Positions 48,681 through 57,885 of a DNA stretch of 64,000 nucleotides are shown in pieces. This DNA comes from Paenibacillus phoenicis. Its GTDB lineage: Bacteria > Bacillota > Bacilli > Paenibacillales > Paenibacillaceae. Both the position numbers and the translations under genes were made by a program. Below the pieces are notes generated by a model. The model ran no database searches, was not told the origin of the DNA, and saw only the letters and a list, made by a program, of their open reading frames with translations. The stretch is from NCBI RefSeq assembly GCF_034718895.1, contig NZ_JAYERP010000001.1, positions 3,977,001 to 4,041,000 of the forward strand. Direction: 5' to 3'. Numbering within the stretch: position 1 is the first letter of the stretch; every line of letters starts with the position of its first letter.

Positions 48681-48744
48681 TTTTTACGCGTATTGAATGG
48701 TTCCTTGGTACTTTTTAACACATCATAAAACCCATTGACATATA

Positions 48745-48776
48745 GGACAGGGGGACGACTCCCCTCGCCTCCACCA
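48745..48776 (+). repeat. Right attachment site (attR): duplicated ssrA 3' end with native CCA
   Basis: Matches the tmRNA end at 27 of 29 positions, then continues ACCA, the terminus expected of ssrA. The two mismatches (ga for tt) fall in the T loop, where a functional tmRNA needs TTCGA, so this copy is no longer under selection. A weaker similar string (acaatcccctcgaacctcc, 48855-48873) may be an older remnant. Confidence 0.85.
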
Positions 48777-48924
48777 TGTAAATCCACTACCGCATAAGTT
48801 GGAGGATTTTTCTATTTCCGACGGCGGCAAATGGCCGATTTGCCCTGTATGTCTACAATCCCCTCGAACCTCCTTAGGCGAACGCACATATATGCATTAC
48901 GGATTGAGCATGATTTAAAAAATC

Positions 48925-48954
48925 AAATCCACAACCTTAAGCGGTTGTGGATTT
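48925..48954 (-). terminator. Terminator of the CPBP protease operon
   Basis: A 12-bp stem (aaatccacaacc / ggttgtggattt) with 6-base loop; on the minus strand it is followed by a T-rich run and lies just after the CPBP gene. Confidence 0.75.
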
Positions 48955-48963
48955 TCATTATAC

Positions 48964-49719
48964 TCAGTTCATGACATTGAACAATATAGGAAGCAAGACC
49001 AATTGATTGATGACATGCGTGGCGATATGTCCGAGCATGGCGTAGGCTAATCCGTGTTTCCAATATAAATAGCCAAATCCGATGCCCGGCAAGAAGTTAA
49101 GCAATAACGTCCGGATTACGGTAACGGTGCTTAACCCCAACATTTGTGCAGTCGCAGGAAGATGCCCTGCGGCAAAGATCAATGCGGCCATGACCATCCC
49201 CGCGATATAAATGCCATTGCGATCTGTAGTTTTCGTAAGCTTGCTGGCCAGCCATATGATGATCGACATGAGTCCGAATCTGAGCAGAAGCTCCTCAATG
49301 ATTCCCCCGTACAATACGCTTCCCAGAAAATAAAGCCAGGAAAATTCAAATCTCTCCGCCAGTCCCAAACTTTCGGCAAAAACCAGCTTTTCTGCAATGG
49401 CAATAAAACTGGCTGACAATAGTCCGATGCTCACCGCTGCAACAATGCTTTTCCTGCTCCAAACAAACGGTTTGTTCAAATGTACTTTTGGAGAAGCCCA
49501 TACTCCTGCGATTGTAGCAAGACTCGCCAACGCTGCAGTTTGAAGCATAGCGATCAGGATAATCACTTGCTTCGACCCGAGCTGAGCCGCTACTTGACTT
49601 TCCAGTTCAGGCGTTAAGGTCATCGCTTGCTGCGCTCCTAACAAAGCGCCTGAGATCAAGCCTAGCACCATAACGGCCATCACTTTTTTCGCAGATACCA
49701 TCTTCTTTATCTTGGTCAT
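48964..49719 (-). CDS. CPBP family intramembrane glutamic endopeptidase (Abi-like)
   Basis: 251-residue membrane protein with several helices. Catalytic motifs of the CPBP family are visible: 'GGIIEELLLRFGL' (EExxxR), 'FAAGHLPA' (FxxxH) and 'HIATHVINQ' (HxxxN/B). The related Rce1 cleaves prenylated proteins; bacterial members act in bacteriocin immunity, membrane-protein maturation or unknown roles. Its ATG overlaps the stop of the upstream hydrolase gene (ATGA), so the two are co-translated. It is the first host-side gene after the island. Confidence 0.88.
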   Translation of the reverse strand: MTKIKKMVSAKKVMAVMVLGLISGALLGAQQAMTLTPELESQVAAQLGSKQVIILIAMLQTAALASLATIAGVWASPKVHLNKPFVWSRKSIVAAVSIGLLSASFIAIAEKLVFAESLGLAERFEFSWLYFLGSVLYGGIIEELLLRFGLMSIIIWLASKLTKTTDRNGIYIAGMVMAALIFAAGHLPATAQMLGLSTVTVIRTLLLNFLPGIGFGYLYWKHGLAYAMLGHIATHVINQLVLLPILFNVMN

Positions 49720-52013
49720 CGCTCGTTTTCCTTCCCAATTGTGGATTTCACTGCATCGCTGATGGCAGCATCGTCACGAAGGCCGACATCGCGCAAGTAG
49801 ATCGAGCCGTTGGCGGATTGATCAAACACGAAACGGATTCGGCTGATCCGCTCCGGCTGGAACGACGGATTGACGTGGCGAAAGTCGGATAGCCGGAAAG
49901 CGAAGTTTTGAAAGACCGGCTCCTTGGTCGGCATCAGCGATGTAAACGGCCATTTTACGATACCGCCTTCGAACATCGGCAGCAGACCGCCCGCTGCACT
50001 CAGTGGCATGGAAGCCGTGTTGCCGCTTGTATCCTCGACCTCGATGGTCAGATCAACAAGCTCTTCCTGCGTACCCGACCGATCAGCCATGGAGAAGACG
50101 AGGGTGCCATTCGGCGGGACGGCAAGCCCGGTGTCGGGCAGGACGATCGTATAGGAAGGGATCCCGTCGACCTTGCCGCGGTCCCAACCGAGGCGAACGG
50201 CGCTGAACGGACCGGGGGCGAATTTCATCTCGACCTGTTCTTCTTTCCATTCCGTCAGCCGCTCTCCAATCAGTTGACCGCCGGGCAACGTGGTTGTGGA
50301 AAGATCGATATCCTCGTCGAAGGTGCTGATAAGCGTCGTCCGGGCGTCCAAATAATCGTTGATATACATCGTATCCGGCAGCCATTCTCTTGCGTGGCCG
50401 AGGTCTTGGAAAATGGCGCGGTATTCGGTCCTCCCGTACAAGGTTGCATCGAGGAAGGACGAGATAAGCACCTTCGCCGCTTGCAGCTGCTCCTCCTGCG
50501 GGATCAGCTGGGCCCGGTTATACAGCAGGTTGCCGAGTCCCGGTGCATCGCTTCGCCCCCACACCGTATTGAATTGCCCGTGATTGGCCCCGTAGATATA
50601 GACCGACGCTTTGAAATTATCACTGCCAGGTGTGAAGCCGACCCGGTTATACTGGCTTGCTCCGGCGAAGGAACTGACGTCCATGTCGTGGGCGCCTTGA
50701 AGGGCGAGGTAGTTCAGATCGATCAGCTCTGTCGGCCGGCTTGCCGGCTCGTACTGGCCGTCTGTACCTGCCAGCGAGATGACGGAACGGATGCCAAAGC
50801 CGTAATTGAACTTGATGTTGCCGTCCTCCGGCGGTGACTGCAACTGGTTGTACGCGGCCGCCACCGTTACCGCCTCGCCGCCGCGGGAATGGCCGATCAG
50901 CGCGATCCGGTGCATATCCACTTTCCCATAGAACGGGTTGCCCACCGTGCCGTTCCATTTCTTCCATACGCTCAAGTGCTCCAGCATGAGCCAGCCGCGT
51001 GCCGGGTTTTCCTTCTCCAGCACGTTCAACATGAACAGGTCGTCGAAGGGCGAGGTGTTGAGAAAATTTTCATCGATCGACACGACGATATAGCCGCGGC
51101 TCGCCAGCAGTTCCCCCAAATAGGCATAGCCCGGGTCTGAATAATCGGTGGCGAGATGGTTGCCGTGCACGATCATCACGAGTGGAAATGGCCCTTCTCC
51201 ATCAGGATACCAGACCAGCCCGTTTAACGGTATCGCTTCCGGTCCAAAACCAAATGTCTTTGTACGGAGGGAGGACCAGTTCGCCACAAAGGCCGAGCCG
51301 TCCACCGGCTCCGTGATCAGCGAATCTTCTGCGTTAAAAACCTTTCGGTAGCCGTTTGCGCTGCCGTAGGTTAGTTTTTTGATCGGATACGTCCCCGGCT
51401 CCGCAGGATTCGCTAATGTTCCCGGGTAATGCTCTGGTGCTTTCATGACCGACAGCCGGTAAGGCTTCGCCAGTTCCGCGCGCCCGCCATCCACCAGCCA
51501 AGCTCCCGTGCAGAGGGTAAACACAACGGTCACTGCCGTCGCAATTCCGGCTATCACCTTCGTGCGTGTTTTTGCTTCGCGATATGAACCCCGGATCCAG
51601 CGGGATATTATCGCTCCCGATAAGGAACAGCCGGCCAGCACGGACAAGGTGACGATAAACATGACCGTCATCGGACCAATAAAGCTGATGAACAGCAGGA
51701 TGAAGGAGGCAAGCGCCAGACCTATGTACCGCGAAGGCATACGTTTGGCAAGATGCAGCACTCCAGCAATAACCATGGCGATTAAAGCAATGGCAAGCAG
51801 GAACACTCCGGTCCCGGTCACATAATCCCACAGCCCCCGCGACCCGATCAGATGATAGCTTTGGATGAGAAAAATGACGCCAGCTATGCCAAAGAGCGCG
51901 ATCGATGCTCCTTTCCAGCCCGGAGTCAGCGGGGGTTGACGCTTGATCCCCCCGACAATCCGTTCCCGCCACGTTCGGATCGAACCCCTTCTGGACAACT
52001 CTGTTTCTGCCAT
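49716..52013 (-). CDS. Membrane-anchored alpha/beta hydrolase
   Basis: 765 residues. After a short cytoplasmic N terminus there are five or so helices (about residues 33-185), then an extracellular serine hydrolase. 'LVMIVHGNHLATDYSD' is the oxyanion-hole region and 'IALIGHSRGGEAVTVAA' carries the nucleophile Ser; 'GANHGQFN' is a likely catalytic His. The C-terminal ~200 residues form a beta-rich domain ('LPDTGLAVPPNGTLVFSM'). Fits lipase/PET-hydrolase-like dienelactone hydrolases, but a multi-helix anchor is unusual. Divergent from an OmpR-type regulator 152 bases away that may control it. Confidence 0.8.
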   Translation of the reverse strand: MAETELSRRGSIRTWRERIVGGIKRQPPLTPGWKGASIALFGIAGVIFLIQSYHLIGSRGLWDYVTGTGVFLLAIALIAMVIAGVLHLAKRMPSRYIGLALASFILLFISFIGPMTVMFIVTLSVLAGCSLSGAIISRWIRGSYREAKTRTKVIAGIATAVTVVFTLCTGAWLVDGGRAELAKPYRLSVMKAPEHYPGTLANPAEPGTYPIKKLTYGSANGYRKVFNAEDSLITEPVDGSAFVANWSSLRTKTFGFGPEAIPLNGLVWYPDGEGPFPLVMIVHGNHLATDYSDPGYAYLGELLASRGYIVVSIDENFLNTSPFDDLFMLNVLEKENPARGWLMLEHLSVWKKWNGTVGNPFYGKVDMHRIALIGHSRGGEAVTVAAAYNQLQSPPEDGNIKFNYGFGIRSVISLAGTDGQYEPASRPTELIDLNYLALQGAHDMDVSSFAGASQYNRVGFTPGSDNFKASVYIYGANHGQFNTVWGRSDAPGLGNLLYNRAQLIPQEEQLQAAKVLISSFLDATLYGRTEYRAIFQDLGHAREWLPDTMYINDYLDARTTLISTFDEDIDLSTTTLPGGQLIGERLTEWKEEQVEMKFAPGPFSAVRLGWDRGKVDGIPSYTIVLPDTGLAVPPNGTLVFSMADRSGTQEELVDLTIEVEDTSGNTASMPLSAAGGLLPMFEGGIVKWPFTSLMPTKEPVFQNFAFRLSDFRHVNPSFQPERISRIRFVFDQSANGSIYLRDVGLRDDAAISDAVKSTIGKENER

Positions 52014-52164
52014 ATCATGACCTCTTTCTCAGATGATTGTTACAACAACATCCAATATAGAGACCTCGTCTTTCCGCCACCTGTCGCTTTTCTTACAATA
52101 ACCTTACATAGCAGGAAATCGGCTTTACGGTGCGAACAATACGAAGGAGTGAGGTGGTGGAATA

Positions 52165-52896
52165 ATGCGCAAAACGATACTGTTAGTCGACGACGAGCAG
52201 GACATCGTGGACATGCTGAAGCTTTTTCTGGAGCCAGATTATCACGTTCTTGAAGCCAATGACGGACAATCCGCGATGGAGATGTTCGCTCGCGCGTCAA
52301 TCGACCTGGCGGTGATCGATATCATGATGCCTTATGTGGACGGCTTCAAGCTCCTTCAATGGATACGGAAACATTCCAGGATTCCGGTGATTGTTCTGTC
52401 GGCCAAAAATCAGGAGGCGGACAAAATTGCCGGGCTTGGCCTCGGTGCGGATGATTTTATCGCCAAGCCGTTTAGTCCTTTGGAGGTGGTGGCCCGAATT
52501 CAGGCGCATTTGCGGAGAACGTACGAATTTAACGATGCCGGTGCGGCGGCGGGAGCAGGCGTGGACACGGCCATTGCTGAGACCCGGCTGGGTGAGCTAA
52601 TCCTGGATCATGAAGCGTGCTTGTTATACAAGCGCGGAGAACCAATCGAGCTGAGCGCGATCGAATACAAGCTGCTGAAGTTGTTTATGAGCAAGCCGGG
52701 GCGCATCTATACGAAAAAGCAAATCTTCGAGCAGGTGTGGTCCGAACCCTATATCGCTGACGACAATACGATTATGGTGCAGATCAGTCGGCTGCGGGAC
52801 AAAATCGAGGATTCGCCGCGGGAACCCTTTTACATTAGGACGGTTCGCGGCCTCGGATACCGGTTCGCCAAAAAGGATGAGCTGGATGCAACGTAA
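52165..52896 (+). CDS. OmpR-family response regulator
   Basis: 243 residues: receiver domain with phospho-acceptor Asp in 'LAVIDIMMPYVDG' (~residue 52), conserved Lys in 'FIAKPFSPLEV', and a C-terminal winged helix ('YTKKQIFEQVW', 'DNTIMVQISRLRDKIE', 'IRTVRGLGYRF'). A ~20-residue Ala/Gly-rich linker joins them. It resembles VanR-like regulators. It overlaps the kinase gene start. Probable targets are the divergent hydrolase/CPBP genes or itself; no operator was identified. Confidence 0.93.
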   Translation: MRKTILLVDDEQDIVDMLKLFLEPDYHVLEANDGQSAMEMFARASIDLAVIDIMMPYVDGFKLLQWIRKHSRIPVIVLSAKNQEADKIAGLGLGADDFIAKPFSPLEVVARIQAHLRRTYEFNDAGAAAGAGVDTAIAETRLGELILDHEACLLYKRGEPIELSAIEYKLLKLFMSKPGRIYTKKQIFEQVWSEPYIADDNTIMVQISRLRDKIEDSPREPFYIRTVRGLGYRFAKKDELDAT

Positions 52897-54346
52897 ACCA
52901 AAAAAGCTGTTTGGGATGTTGCTTCGGAACTACGTGATTTTTTCACTGACGCTGGGAATGAGCTTCATCGTGCTGCTGCTTTTTTTCGTGGAAAGAACCA
53001 ACGTGCGAATGCCTAAGGATATGTCGTTGCTGCAAGCGCATGCGATCGTTCGTCCGGATCCGGCTGACATCCAGAGCGATGTGATTGAAGAGGTGGATGG
53101 CTGGGTGGAAATTCTCGATGAGCAGCTGCGGATCATGGAGGTCCGAGGAGAGAAGCGGGACGGCAACGTGACGGGCTATACGGAGGGGGAACTAAACGCT
53201 TTATTTTACGATTCGGACGACAATCCGTACTATACGTCTATGGCTCCATTCCATACGAATGACGGAGAGCGTCGTTACGTCCTGGTCAGGCTGCCGAAAC
53301 AGCAGATCCGGGCGGATTTCATGCTCAATGAGAAGACAGAGAACTATCAGAGGATCTTTTGGATCGCTTTGGCCGAGACGGGGGCGTTATTCGTCCTGCT
53401 ATTTGGCATCAACGTCTATGTGTACAGCCGCTTGGCCGCAGTCAGGTTGACCAACCCGCTTGGCGCGATTGCCGCGGGTATCCGCAGCGTATCGAATGGG
53501 CGCTATCATGAGCGGCTTCACATCGAAGCGAATTACGAGCTTGCGCAAATTCAGGAGAGCTTCAACAAGATGGCGGAAAAGCTGGAGCAAGTCGAAGCGA
53601 ACAATCGGCAGCTGGCAGAGAGCAAGCAGCGGATGCTCGTCCATATTTCGCACGATCTGAGAACGCCAATCACGACGATTCAGGGTTACGTGGAGGCGCT
53701 GCAGCATGGGGTCATCAAGGAGGAAGCCGCACGTCAGCGGACCCTCGGTCTTATCCACAGCAAAACGAAGCTGGTCGCTGAACTGATCGACGATGTATTC
53801 GAGTTGGCGAAGCTGGAGGTTCCCGACTATCCTGTCGTCAAGAAAGTTTGCGATCTTGCAGAGTTCACGCGCGAAATGGCCGTAGACTATTACGATATGT
53901 TCGAGGAAAAGGGGATGAGGTTCGAATTCGACATTCCTTCGGACGAGCTGCCCGTGCCGATCCATACGAAGTTGCTGTACCGGGCGGTCTCCAATCTGCT
54001 TGCGAACGCGCTGAAATACAATCCGCCGGTAACGCATGTGCGGCTGTCGCTCATCGACGGGCAGGACGCAGTGCGGATTGAGGTCGCCGATAATGGCGTT
54101 GGCATCCCCGCTGAATTGCGTGCCCGTGTCTTCGAGGCGTTCGTCCGCGGAGACGCCGCGCGCAAGAGCGATGGCGGCTCAGGGCTTGGCCTGACGATCG
54201 CCAAGCATATCGCAGAGAAGCATGGGGGCAGTCTCGCGCTCGACAGTGACGCAGGCTGGACGCGCTTTGTGCTGACCTTGCCGAAGACAGGGGAGATGGG
54301 CCCGGTCATGGAAGAGCCGCACGCGGTGAGCGAAGTCGGAGCTTAA
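52886..54346 (+). CDS. Membrane sensor histidine kinase
   Basis: About 486 residues. Helix 1 (~13-33), an extracellular domain of ~130 residues, helix 2 ('IFWIALAETGALFVLLFGINVYVY'), HAMP ('RLTNPLGAIAAGIRSVSNGRY'), HisKA with 'MLVHISHDLRTPITTIQGYVEAL', and HATPase with 'LLANALKYN', 'DNGVGIP', 'GGSGLGLTIAKHIAEKHGG'. ATG at 52877 is possible, but AAAGG suits the ATG at 52886. It partners the upstream response regulator. Stimulus unknown; cell-envelope stress is a reasonable guess from the linked protease and hydrolase. Confidence 0.93.
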   Translation: MQRKPKKLFGMLLRNYVIFSLTLGMSFIVLLLFFVERTNVRMPKDMSLLQAHAIVRPDPADIQSDVIEEVDGWVEILDEQLRIMEVRGEKRDGNVTGYTEGELNALFYDSDDNPYYTSMAPFHTNDGERRYVLVRLPKQQIRADFMLNEKTENYQRIFWIALAETGALFVLLFGINVYVYSRLAAVRLTNPLGAIAAGIRSVSNGRYHERLHIEANYELAQIQESFNKMAEKLEQVEANNRQLAESKQRMLVHISHDLRTPITTIQGYVEALQHGVIKEEAARQRTLGLIHSKTKLVAELIDDVFELAKLEVPDYPVVKKVCDLAEFTREMAVDYYDMFEEKGMRFEFDIPSDELPVPIHTKLLYRAVSNLLANALKYNPPVTHVRLSLIDGQDAVRIEVADNGVGIPAELRARVFEAFVRGDAARKSDGGSGLGLTIAKHIAEKHGGSLALDSDAGWTRFVLTLPKTGEMGPVMEEPHAVSEVGA

Positions 54347-54403
54347 ATGCGTCACACGACAGCGAATTGTCGATTTGCCATACCGCAGTTCACCCCCATT
54401 CTG

Positions 54404-54436
54404 AAAGCCCAGTCCGTATCAAGACTGGGCTTTTTT
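54404..54436 (+). terminator. Intrinsic terminator of the two-component operon
   Basis: Stem aaagcccagtc / gactgggcttt with an 8-base loop, followed by a T run; 57 bases after the kinase. Confidence 0.9.
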
Positions 54437-54560
54437 CCTGTCTCCCCCTCCTCAACCAGACCTGTTTAACCTTGTGCGACCGCTGTATAGTTATCCCTTC
54501 TCTGGATCGTAGACTTTGATATTCTCTAATTTTAGATGCAAAAAAATTTGAATTTCTGTA

Positions 54561-54589
54561 TTGATATTAATTTTTCATGATGCTACAAT
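54561..54589 (+). promoter_or_regulatory. Sigma-A promoter of the siderophore transporter operon
   Basis: TTGATA (54561-54566) and TACAAT (54584-54589) with a 17-base spacer, followed 11 bases later by a Fur box. Confidence 0.8.
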
Positions 54590-54599
54590 AACACTCAGT

Positions 54600-54618
54600 G
54601 ATAATGATAATTATTATC
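54600..54618 (+). promoter_or_regulatory. Fur box
   Basis: GATAATGATAATTATTATC matches the classical 19-bp Fur consensus at 18 of 19 positions. It covers the expected transcription start, so Fur-Fe2+ would repress the operon when iron is sufficient. A further partial copy (atgaatgataac) follows. Confidence 0.88.
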
Positions 54619-54735
54619 AATGAATGATAACTTGCGATGTAAGGAAGTAAATTCATGCAGGATGGAACAAGGTACATACGGATTTAGTTAATCATTCTAT
54701 TTATATAATTTTTATTTAAAGGAGAGGTCATACAA

Positions 54736-55788
54736 ATGAAAAGATTCATAACGAGCATCTTGATGGTCATCTTGGTATTGGCGTTAGCCGCATGTTCCTC
54801 TAATACAAACACTGCGGGGGAAAGCAATACGAAAGCAAATAACAGCAACGCTTCCACTGCAACCGAAACGTCCGCTGAATCGACGGAAGCAGCAAAACCA
54901 ACGACCGTTGAGTTTACAGATAGCCATGGTACGGTAACGGTTCCGGTTAATCCGAAGAGCGTCGTTGCTTTGGATAACAGAACGTTTGAAACCCTTGCGG
55001 ATTGGGGGGTTAAGCTCGCGGCTGCACCTAAAGGGGTAATGCCTAAAGATTCCCCTTATGTTGCCGACGAATCGGTACAAGATATCGGTAACCACAGAGA
55101 GCCTAACCTGGAAGTCATCGCTGCGGTTAACCCAGATCTGGTGATTGTAGGTCAACGTTTCTCCGGCTACTACGAAGATATTAAGAAGCTTGTTCCGAAT
55201 GCAGCCGTCATTGATGTAAACGTTGATGTATCCGGTGAAAATGGCACGCCAGGTGACAATCTGGTCAACGGCTTCAAAGAGATTACAACGAAGTTTGGTG
55301 AAATCTTCGATAAGAATGAAGAAGCAGCTCAACTGGTAGCCGAATTCGATCAAGCGCTGGCTGACGCGAAAGCAGCTTACAATGGAACAGACAAAGTCAT
55401 GAGCGTCATTGTTTCTGGTGGTAACATTGGTTTCGCTGCTCCATCTACTGGCCGCGTATGGGGTCCGCTGTACGATATCTTCGGCTGGGTTCCAGCACTG
55501 GAGGTAGAGAACGCAACTACTGACCACCAAGGGGATGAAGTTTCTGTAGAAGCTATTGCGCAAAGCAATCCGGATTGGATGTTCGTACTTGATCGCGACG
55601 CTGCAACTTCCAGCGGAGAAGAGAGTGTTCCTGCTCAAGACGTAATCAACAATGCTCCGGCACTTCAAAATACAACAGCCGTATCTAAAGGACAAGTTTT
55701 GTATGCTCCTACGGACACCTACACAAATGAATCGATTCAAACGTTCATTGAAATCTTCCAAGAAATTGCGCAAACTCTAAAGAAGTAA
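54736..55788 (+). CDS. yclQ: Siderophore-binding lipoprotein (YclQ/FatB-like)
   Basis: 350 residues. A lipoprotein signal peptide ends in the lipobox 'LALAACSS' (Cys ~20), followed by a Ser/Thr/Asn-rich spacer and a periplasmic-binding fold: 'SVVALDNRTFETLADWGVKLAAAPKG', 'LEVIAAVNPDLVIVGQRF', 'QSNPDWMFVLDRDAAT'. Similar to B. subtilis YclQ, the petrobactin receptor; exact ligand is inferred. AAAGGAGAGG is upstream. It opens an operon with two permeases and an ATPase, the complete importer, under a Fur box. Confidence 0.88.
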   Translation: MKRFITSILMVILVLALAACSSNTNTAGESNTKANNSNASTATETSAESTEAAKPTTVEFTDSHGTVTVPVNPKSVVALDNRTFETLADWGVKLAAAPKGVMPKDSPYVADESVQDIGNHREPNLEVIAAVNPDLVIVGQRFSGYYEDIKKLVPNAAVIDVNVDVSGENGTPGDNLVNGFKEITTKFGEIFDKNEEAAQLVAEFDQALADAKAAYNGTDKVMSVIVSGGNIGFAAPSTGRVWGPLYDIFGWVPALEVENATTDHQGDEVSVEAIAQSNPDWMFVLDRDAATSSGEESVPAQDVINNAPALQNTTAVSKGQVLYAPTDTYTNESIQTFIEIFQEIAQTLKK

Positions 55789-55801
55789 AATAAAGGAGTA
55801 C

Positions 55802-56821
55802 ATGATTGTGCCCGAGAATGTTATCGCTGAGGTTGAGACTACTTCTCAACCTCAGCTTTCTAAGCGTAAAAAGATATGGACGTTTCCCTTCATACTTGCC
55901 ATCCTCGGCGTTATTATTCTAGGTATCATCTCTCTGTTTACGGGGGTGTATGATATCTTTGGACAAGAAGACGGCTGGGATATGTTCTTCATCACTCGGA
56001 TTCCAAGAACGGTGGCCTTAATGCTTACCGGGGCGGCGATGGCCATGACCGGGCTGATCATGCAGCTGATGACACAGAACAAAATGGTCGAGCCGACCAC
56101 CATCGGAACAACGGAGTGGGCGGGTTTAGGTCTGCTTACGGTCTACTTGCTAATCCCCAGCCCTTCATTAGTAGTACGGATGACGGGTGCAATTATATTT
56201 TCATTCGTTGGAACGATGGTTTTCTTCTTCTTCCTAAGGAGTGTAAGACTTCGCTCTTCTCTGATCGTTCCGATCATTGGATTAATGCTTGGTGCCGTCA
56301 TCTCGGCATTGTCCACTTTCTTGTCGCTCTTCTTTAACATGTCTCAAGTGATCGAAGGCTGGTTCATCGGTTCTTTCGCTCCAGTTCAAGCCGGAAGATA
56401 TGAATATTTGTGGATTATTATCATTGTCACGTTCTTCATTTTTCTGTATGCCAATCGTCTAACGCTAGCTGGATTGGGAGAAGACGTAGCCACTGCTTTA
56501 GGTGTCAATTACAAACGGCTTATTCTATTAGCGAATTTACTCATTGCAGTTGCCGTAGGGATTGTCGCCTCGGTCATCGGCAATCTTCCTTTCTTAGGAT
56601 TAATTGTCCCTAACATCATATCCATGGTTCGCGGAGATGATCTTCGAAGTAATCTCCCTTGGGTATGTGTCATGGGGATGGGGACGATCATGCTGTGTGA
56701 TATCGTATCCAGGGTTATCATTATGCCATTCGAAGTGCCCGTCTCCTTAATTCTAGGTACCGTAGGAGCGGTCGTTTTCATCCTAATTTTGCTAAGACAA
56801 CGAAAAAGCAGGAGGCTGTGA
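55802..56821 (+). CDS. yclN: FecCD-family siderophore ABC permease (YclN-like)
   Basis: 339 residues, about nine membrane helices. 'RIPRTVALMLTGAAMAMTGLIMQLMTQNKMVEPTTIG' and 'GNLPFLGLIVPNIISMVRGDD' are the FecCD signatures, the latter contacting the ATPase. Two starts are possible: ATG 55802 is only 3 bases after AAGGAG, whereas GTG 55808 is at 9 bases, so GTG may be the real start. Forms a heterodimer with the next gene product. Confidence 0.9.
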   Translation: MIVPENVIAEVETTSQPQLSKRKKIWTFPFILAILGVIILGIISLFTGVYDIFGQEDGWDMFFITRIPRTVALMLTGAAMAMTGLIMQLMTQNKMVEPTTIGTTEWAGLGLLTVYLLIPSPSLVVRMTGAIIFSFVGTMVFFFFLRSVRLRSSLIVPIIGLMLGAVISALSTFLSLFFNMSQVIEGWFIGSFAPVQAGRYEYLWIIIIVTFFIFLYANRLTLAGLGEDVATALGVNYKRLILLANLLIAVAVGIVASVIGNLPFLGLIVPNIISMVRGDDLRSNLPWVCVMGMGTIMLCDIVSRVIIMPFEVPVSLILGTVGAVVFILILLRQRKSRRL

Positions 56822-57885
56822 TGAAGACATTAACAGTGGATTCTCAACTCAGCATAAACAGCGAATTAAACGCCAGCCCTCGTGCTAGATCTGCCAGCGC
56901 TTTTCGAACCAAGAAAGAAGCGAAACGCTACTGGATTTTATTAGTGTTGTTCATTGGTGTGGGTTTGCTTGCTGCACTTGGGTTGTTGCTTTATAACAAT
57001 CCAGTACCGGTGGACTCTCCCTCTTTCGTTCCTGTTGTAAAGAGACGGCTCGTGGCCATTGTCGCTATGTTCATTGCTGCATTATGTCACAGCTTCTCAA
57101 CCGTCGCGTTTCAGTCTGTAACGAATAACCGGATGATTACCCCTTCTCTGCTGGGTTACGAATCCCTTTATTCAGCGATCCAGACCGGTACGTTGTTCTT
57201 CTTCGGAGCGGGTGCGCTCGTCAGCTTCACGGGGCAGGGCGCTTTCTTCCTTCAGGTTTCGCTGATGGTTCTGTTGAGCTTAACCTTGTATGGATGGCTG
57301 CTGTCCGGGAAGTATGGCAATTTGCAGCTGATGCTTCTCATCGGCATCATTATTGGAGCAGGCCTGAATTCCGTTTCGGGCTTTATGAGACGAATGCTTG
57401 CCCCATCGGAGTTTGACCTGCTGCAGTCCAGGCTTATTGGCTCGGTCAATAATGCGGATTCTGAATATTTTCCTATCGTGATTCCGCTTGTTATCCTTAC
57501 TGCCTTAGGTCTATTCTTCTTTTCTAGAAAGTTAAATGTCCTGGCGCTAGGAAAAGATGTGGCAACGACCTTCGGCTTGAATTATCAGGCGGGCATCATC
57601 TTTACGCTTGTCTTAGTCGCTGTCTTAATGGCTATTTCTACTTCATTGCTTGGTCCGCTGACCTTTTTTGGTTTTTTAGTGGCGATGCTGAGCTACCAAG
57701 CCGCACCAACGTATGATCACAGATACGTCTTTCCAATGGCTTTTGCCATCGGTTTTTGTATTTTAACGTCTGCTTATTTCTTGTTGTATCACGTCTTTCA
57801 TGCACAAACCGTCGTAGGTGTCATTATTGAGTTATTTGGTGGACTTGCGTTTCTTATTGTAATCTTAAGGAAGAGGTCGCTATGA
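56821..57885 (+). CDS. yclO: FecCD-family siderophore ABC permease (YclO-like)
   Basis: About 354 residues with a long ~35-residue cytoplasmic N terminus, then nine or ten helices. 'FQSVTNNRMITPSLLGYESLY' and 'SLLGPLTFFGFLVAMLSYQ' correspond to FecCD signatures. AGGAGG is 5 bases before ATG 56821; this ATG overlaps the stop of the preceding permease gene. It overlaps the ATPase gene by 4 bases. Confidence 0.9.
   Translation: MKTLTVDSQLSINSELNASPRARSASAFRTKKEAKRYWILLVLFIGVGLLAALGLLLYNNPVPVDSPSFVPVVKRRLVAIVAMFIAALCHSFSTVAFQSVTNNRMITPSLLGYESLYSAIQTGTLFFFGAGALVSFTGQGAFFLQVSLMVLLSLTLYGWLLSGKYGNLQLMLLIGIIIGAGLNSVSGFMRRMLAPSEFDLLQSRLIGSVNNADSEYFPIVIPLVILTALGLFFFSRKLNVLALGKDVATTFGLNYQAGIIFTLVLVAVLMAISTSLLGPLTFFGFLVAMLSYQAAPTYDHRYVFPMAFAIGFCILTSAYFLLYHVFHAQTVVGVIIELFGGLAFLIVILRKRSL

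Larger units (their letters stand above)
28953..48744. mobile_element. Genomic island integrated in ssrA, no integrase seen
   Basis: About 19.8 kb bounded by the ssrA 3' end and its duplicate. Contents change in base composition, with very AT-rich segments near 36.5-43 kb, and include broken genes, a decayed group II intron, two restriction-like gene pairs and small regulators. The distal copy keeps the ACCA end lost from the proximal copy, which shows that the DNA was inserted rather than duplicated in place. I find no tyrosine or serine recombinase gene, so the island appears stranded. Confidence 0.8.

Noticed and set aside
48855..48873. A third ssrA-like attachment copy (acaatcccctcgaacctcc).
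   Set aside because: Similarity is short and imperfect and could be chance; mentioned only as a possible remnant.
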